Part shown: positions 63,002-64,000 of the stretch, in pieces
How the letters are laid out: the number at the start of each line of letters is the position of its first letter
How positions within the stretch are numbered: the stretch's first letter is position 1
Assembly: GCA_017307855.1 (NCBI GenBank)
Contig: JAFKGD010000002.1
Span: 1 to 64,000 of the forward strand
Direction of reading: 5' to 3'
Length of the DNA: 64,000 nucleotides
DNA from: Burkholderiales bacterium
GTDB lineage: Bacteria > Pseudomonadota > Gammaproteobacteria > Burkholderiales > Burkholderiaceae_C
Translations under genes and position numbers: made by a program
The notes under the pieces: model-generated
Seen by the model: only the letters and a program-made list of their open reading frames with translations
Database searches by the model: none
Told to the model about the DNA's origin: nothing

Positions 63002-64000
63002 TTATGAATCCGAGGGGTCGCGCAGGCTGGGGCTGCTGCCGGAGCCGCCGCCATCGCCACCGCGCAAGGTGTGCGCGGCCGTGGCCGCGGCCTGGCTCAG
63101 TTGCTGTTTGCGCTGCAGGCGCTTGGCCCAAGCGGGTTGCTCTGTCGATGCAGACGATCCGCCTTCGCTGCCGGTGGGCGCAGGGCCTGACGGTGAACCT
63201 TCCGGACTCACTGCCGCCGCCATGCGATCGCGCACGGCGCGCGCGCCGGAGGTGACCTTCTGCCCGGCCGCACTGGCGCCGGCCTTGGCAACGCTGCCCA
63301 CGCCGGCCGCTGCGCCCCTGAGACCGCCGCCCGCCGCGGATGAGCCGGCCTGGTACGCGGACTTCGCGCCGCTCGCAACCGATCCTGCCGCGCTCGCGGC
63401 CGAGCGCACGCCACTGGCCGCCATCTTCGCGGCACCCGGCGCCATGCGTGCGCCAGCGGCGACCGCACCGCCCACACCCGTGGCGGCAGCACCGACCGCG
63501 ACAGCGGTACCCGCAACGCCCAATGCCGTGCCGGCTACTGCGCCCGCACCCAGTTGCGGTGCGCCGGACACCAGCCCCGTGGCGATGCCCGGCCCAAAAA
63601 TCCCCAGGCCCAGCATCGCGAGCGAGGCCAGCATGATCACCAGCGCGTGGTCGATGCTCGGATCGGCGCCCGGCGGCACCGTGAACTCCGAGAACAGTCC
63701 CGAGCCGATCCCCACGATCACGGCGAGCACCAGCACCTTGATCCCCGAGGAGATGACATTGCCCAGCACCTTCTCGGCGAGGAACGAGGTCTTGTTCCAC
63801 AGCGCGAAGGGCACAAGCACGAAGCCCGCGAGCGTGGTCAGCTTGAACTCGATCAGCGTGACGAAGAGCTGAACGGCCAGCACGAAGAACGCCACGATCA
63901 GAACCAGCCACGCGAGAAACAGCACCGCGATGGTGTCCAGGTGGGCGAACACCTCCGGGAACCCCGTCATGTCGCTGATCTGCGCCATGATGGGCCGGCC
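63002..64000 (-). CDS. trbL: Conjugal transfer protein TrbL (VirB6-like), 5' end outside the window
   Basis: About 332 codons are visible; the ATG at 63988 is internal since the frame continues (GRPI before it) and TrbL is normally over 430 residues. Hydrophobic helices: IAVLFLAWLVLIVAFFVLAV, LTTLAGFVLVPFALW, VLVLAVIVGIGSGLF and LVIMLASLAMLGLGIF. An Ala/Gly-rich helix follows, then an acidic/Ser tail. It is the polytopic inner-membrane channel component of the mating system. Confidence 0.93.
   Translation of the reverse strand, partial: GRPIMAQISDMTGFPEVFAHLDTIAVLFLAWLVLIVAFFVLAVQLFVTLIEFKLTTLAGFVLVPFALWNKTSFLAEKVLGNVISSGIKVLVLAVIVGIGSGLFSEFTVPPGADPSIDHALVIMLASLAMLGLGIFGPGIATGLVSGAPQLGAGAVAGTALGVAGTAVAVGAAATGVGGAVAAGARMAPGAAKMAASGVRSAASAAGSVASGAKSAYQAGSSAAGGGLRGAAAGVGSVAKAGASAAGQKVTSGARAVRDRMAAAVSPEGSPSGPAPTGSEGGSSASTEQPAWAKRLQRKQQLSQAAATAAHTLRGGDGGGSGSSPSLRDPSDS

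Noticed and set aside
1-64000. CRISPR arrays, rRNA and tRNA genes
   Set aside because: No regularly spaced repeat array or recognisable rRNA or tRNA sequence was seen; the only regular direct repeats are the three iterons at 37336-37397.

Overview
The window looks like a high-GC betaproteobacterium of the Burkholderiales (Comamonadaceae-like). The codon use is strongly GC-biased, a TTG-started HU gene is present, and the gene families (DUF2958, DUF2840, DUF2285, DUF736, a DUF3363 relaxase and Trb genes) are typical of Tn4371-type integrative conjugative elements (ICEs) of that order. Nothing was searched; assignments come from reading motifs and layout.

Region 1 (1-6.4 kb) has visibly lower GC. 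It opens with one end of an IS66-family insertion sequence, then a HEPN-domain protein, three unrecognised proteins, and a two-gene Gabija-like anti-phage system (an OLD-family ATPase/TOPRIM nuclease plus a UvrD-like helicase).

Region 2 (6.7-22 kb) holds an HU gene and a long plus-strand block built around two-partner secretion. In order it has a TpsB outer-membrane transporter, a DUF2341-ExbB fusion, ExbD, TonB, a porin, a coiled-coil periplasmic protein, a parvulin isomerase, a YbjN-like protein, a methyltransferase, a second TonB-C-like protein and a DegP-type protease. A second trypsin-like protein faces it. Small housekeeping-type genes (hemolysin III, Nudix) follow to 24.4 kb.

Region 3 (24.7-42.4 kb) is the plasmid-like backbone of a Tn4371-like ICE. 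It has DUF932, ParB, two membrane proteins, DUF736, two DUF2958 paralogues around an endonuclease/exonuclease/phosphatase gene, DUF2285, an AlpA-like HTH protein, RepA, an iteron origin, ParA, a small partition partner, DUF2840, the TraF protease and a VirD2-like relaxase. Long intergenic leaders contain repeated blocks.

Region 4 (42.6-58.7 kb) is a cargo block between the relaxase and the rest of the transfer module. It has an STN/TonB-C fusion protein, an ECF sigma factor, a FecR anti-sigma factor, a 4215-residue filamentous-haemagglutinin-type exoprotein (TpsA) and a second ECF sigma factor. The STN-sigma-FecR trio matches the VreA-VreI-VreR (PUMA3) surface-signalling system of Pseudomonas aeruginosa, whose regulon includes the PdtA/PdtB two-partner secretion system and neighbouring exbB/exbD/TonB/PpiC genes. 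Region 2 looks like the missing half of that system, about 21 kb away. The FecR and TpsA genes share a promoter-like motif with identical spacing, the best candidate target of the ECF sigma factor.

Region 5 (58.8-64 kb) has a LysR regulator and, on the minus strand, the tail of the mating-pair operon: trbL (cut by the window end), trbF, trbG, trbI and DUF2274. The working picture is an ICE that replicates as a plasmid when excised, transfers by a Trb-type T4SS, and carries a regulated giant surface exoprotein. Whether regions 1-2 also lie inside the element cannot be decided because no integrase or att site is visible.
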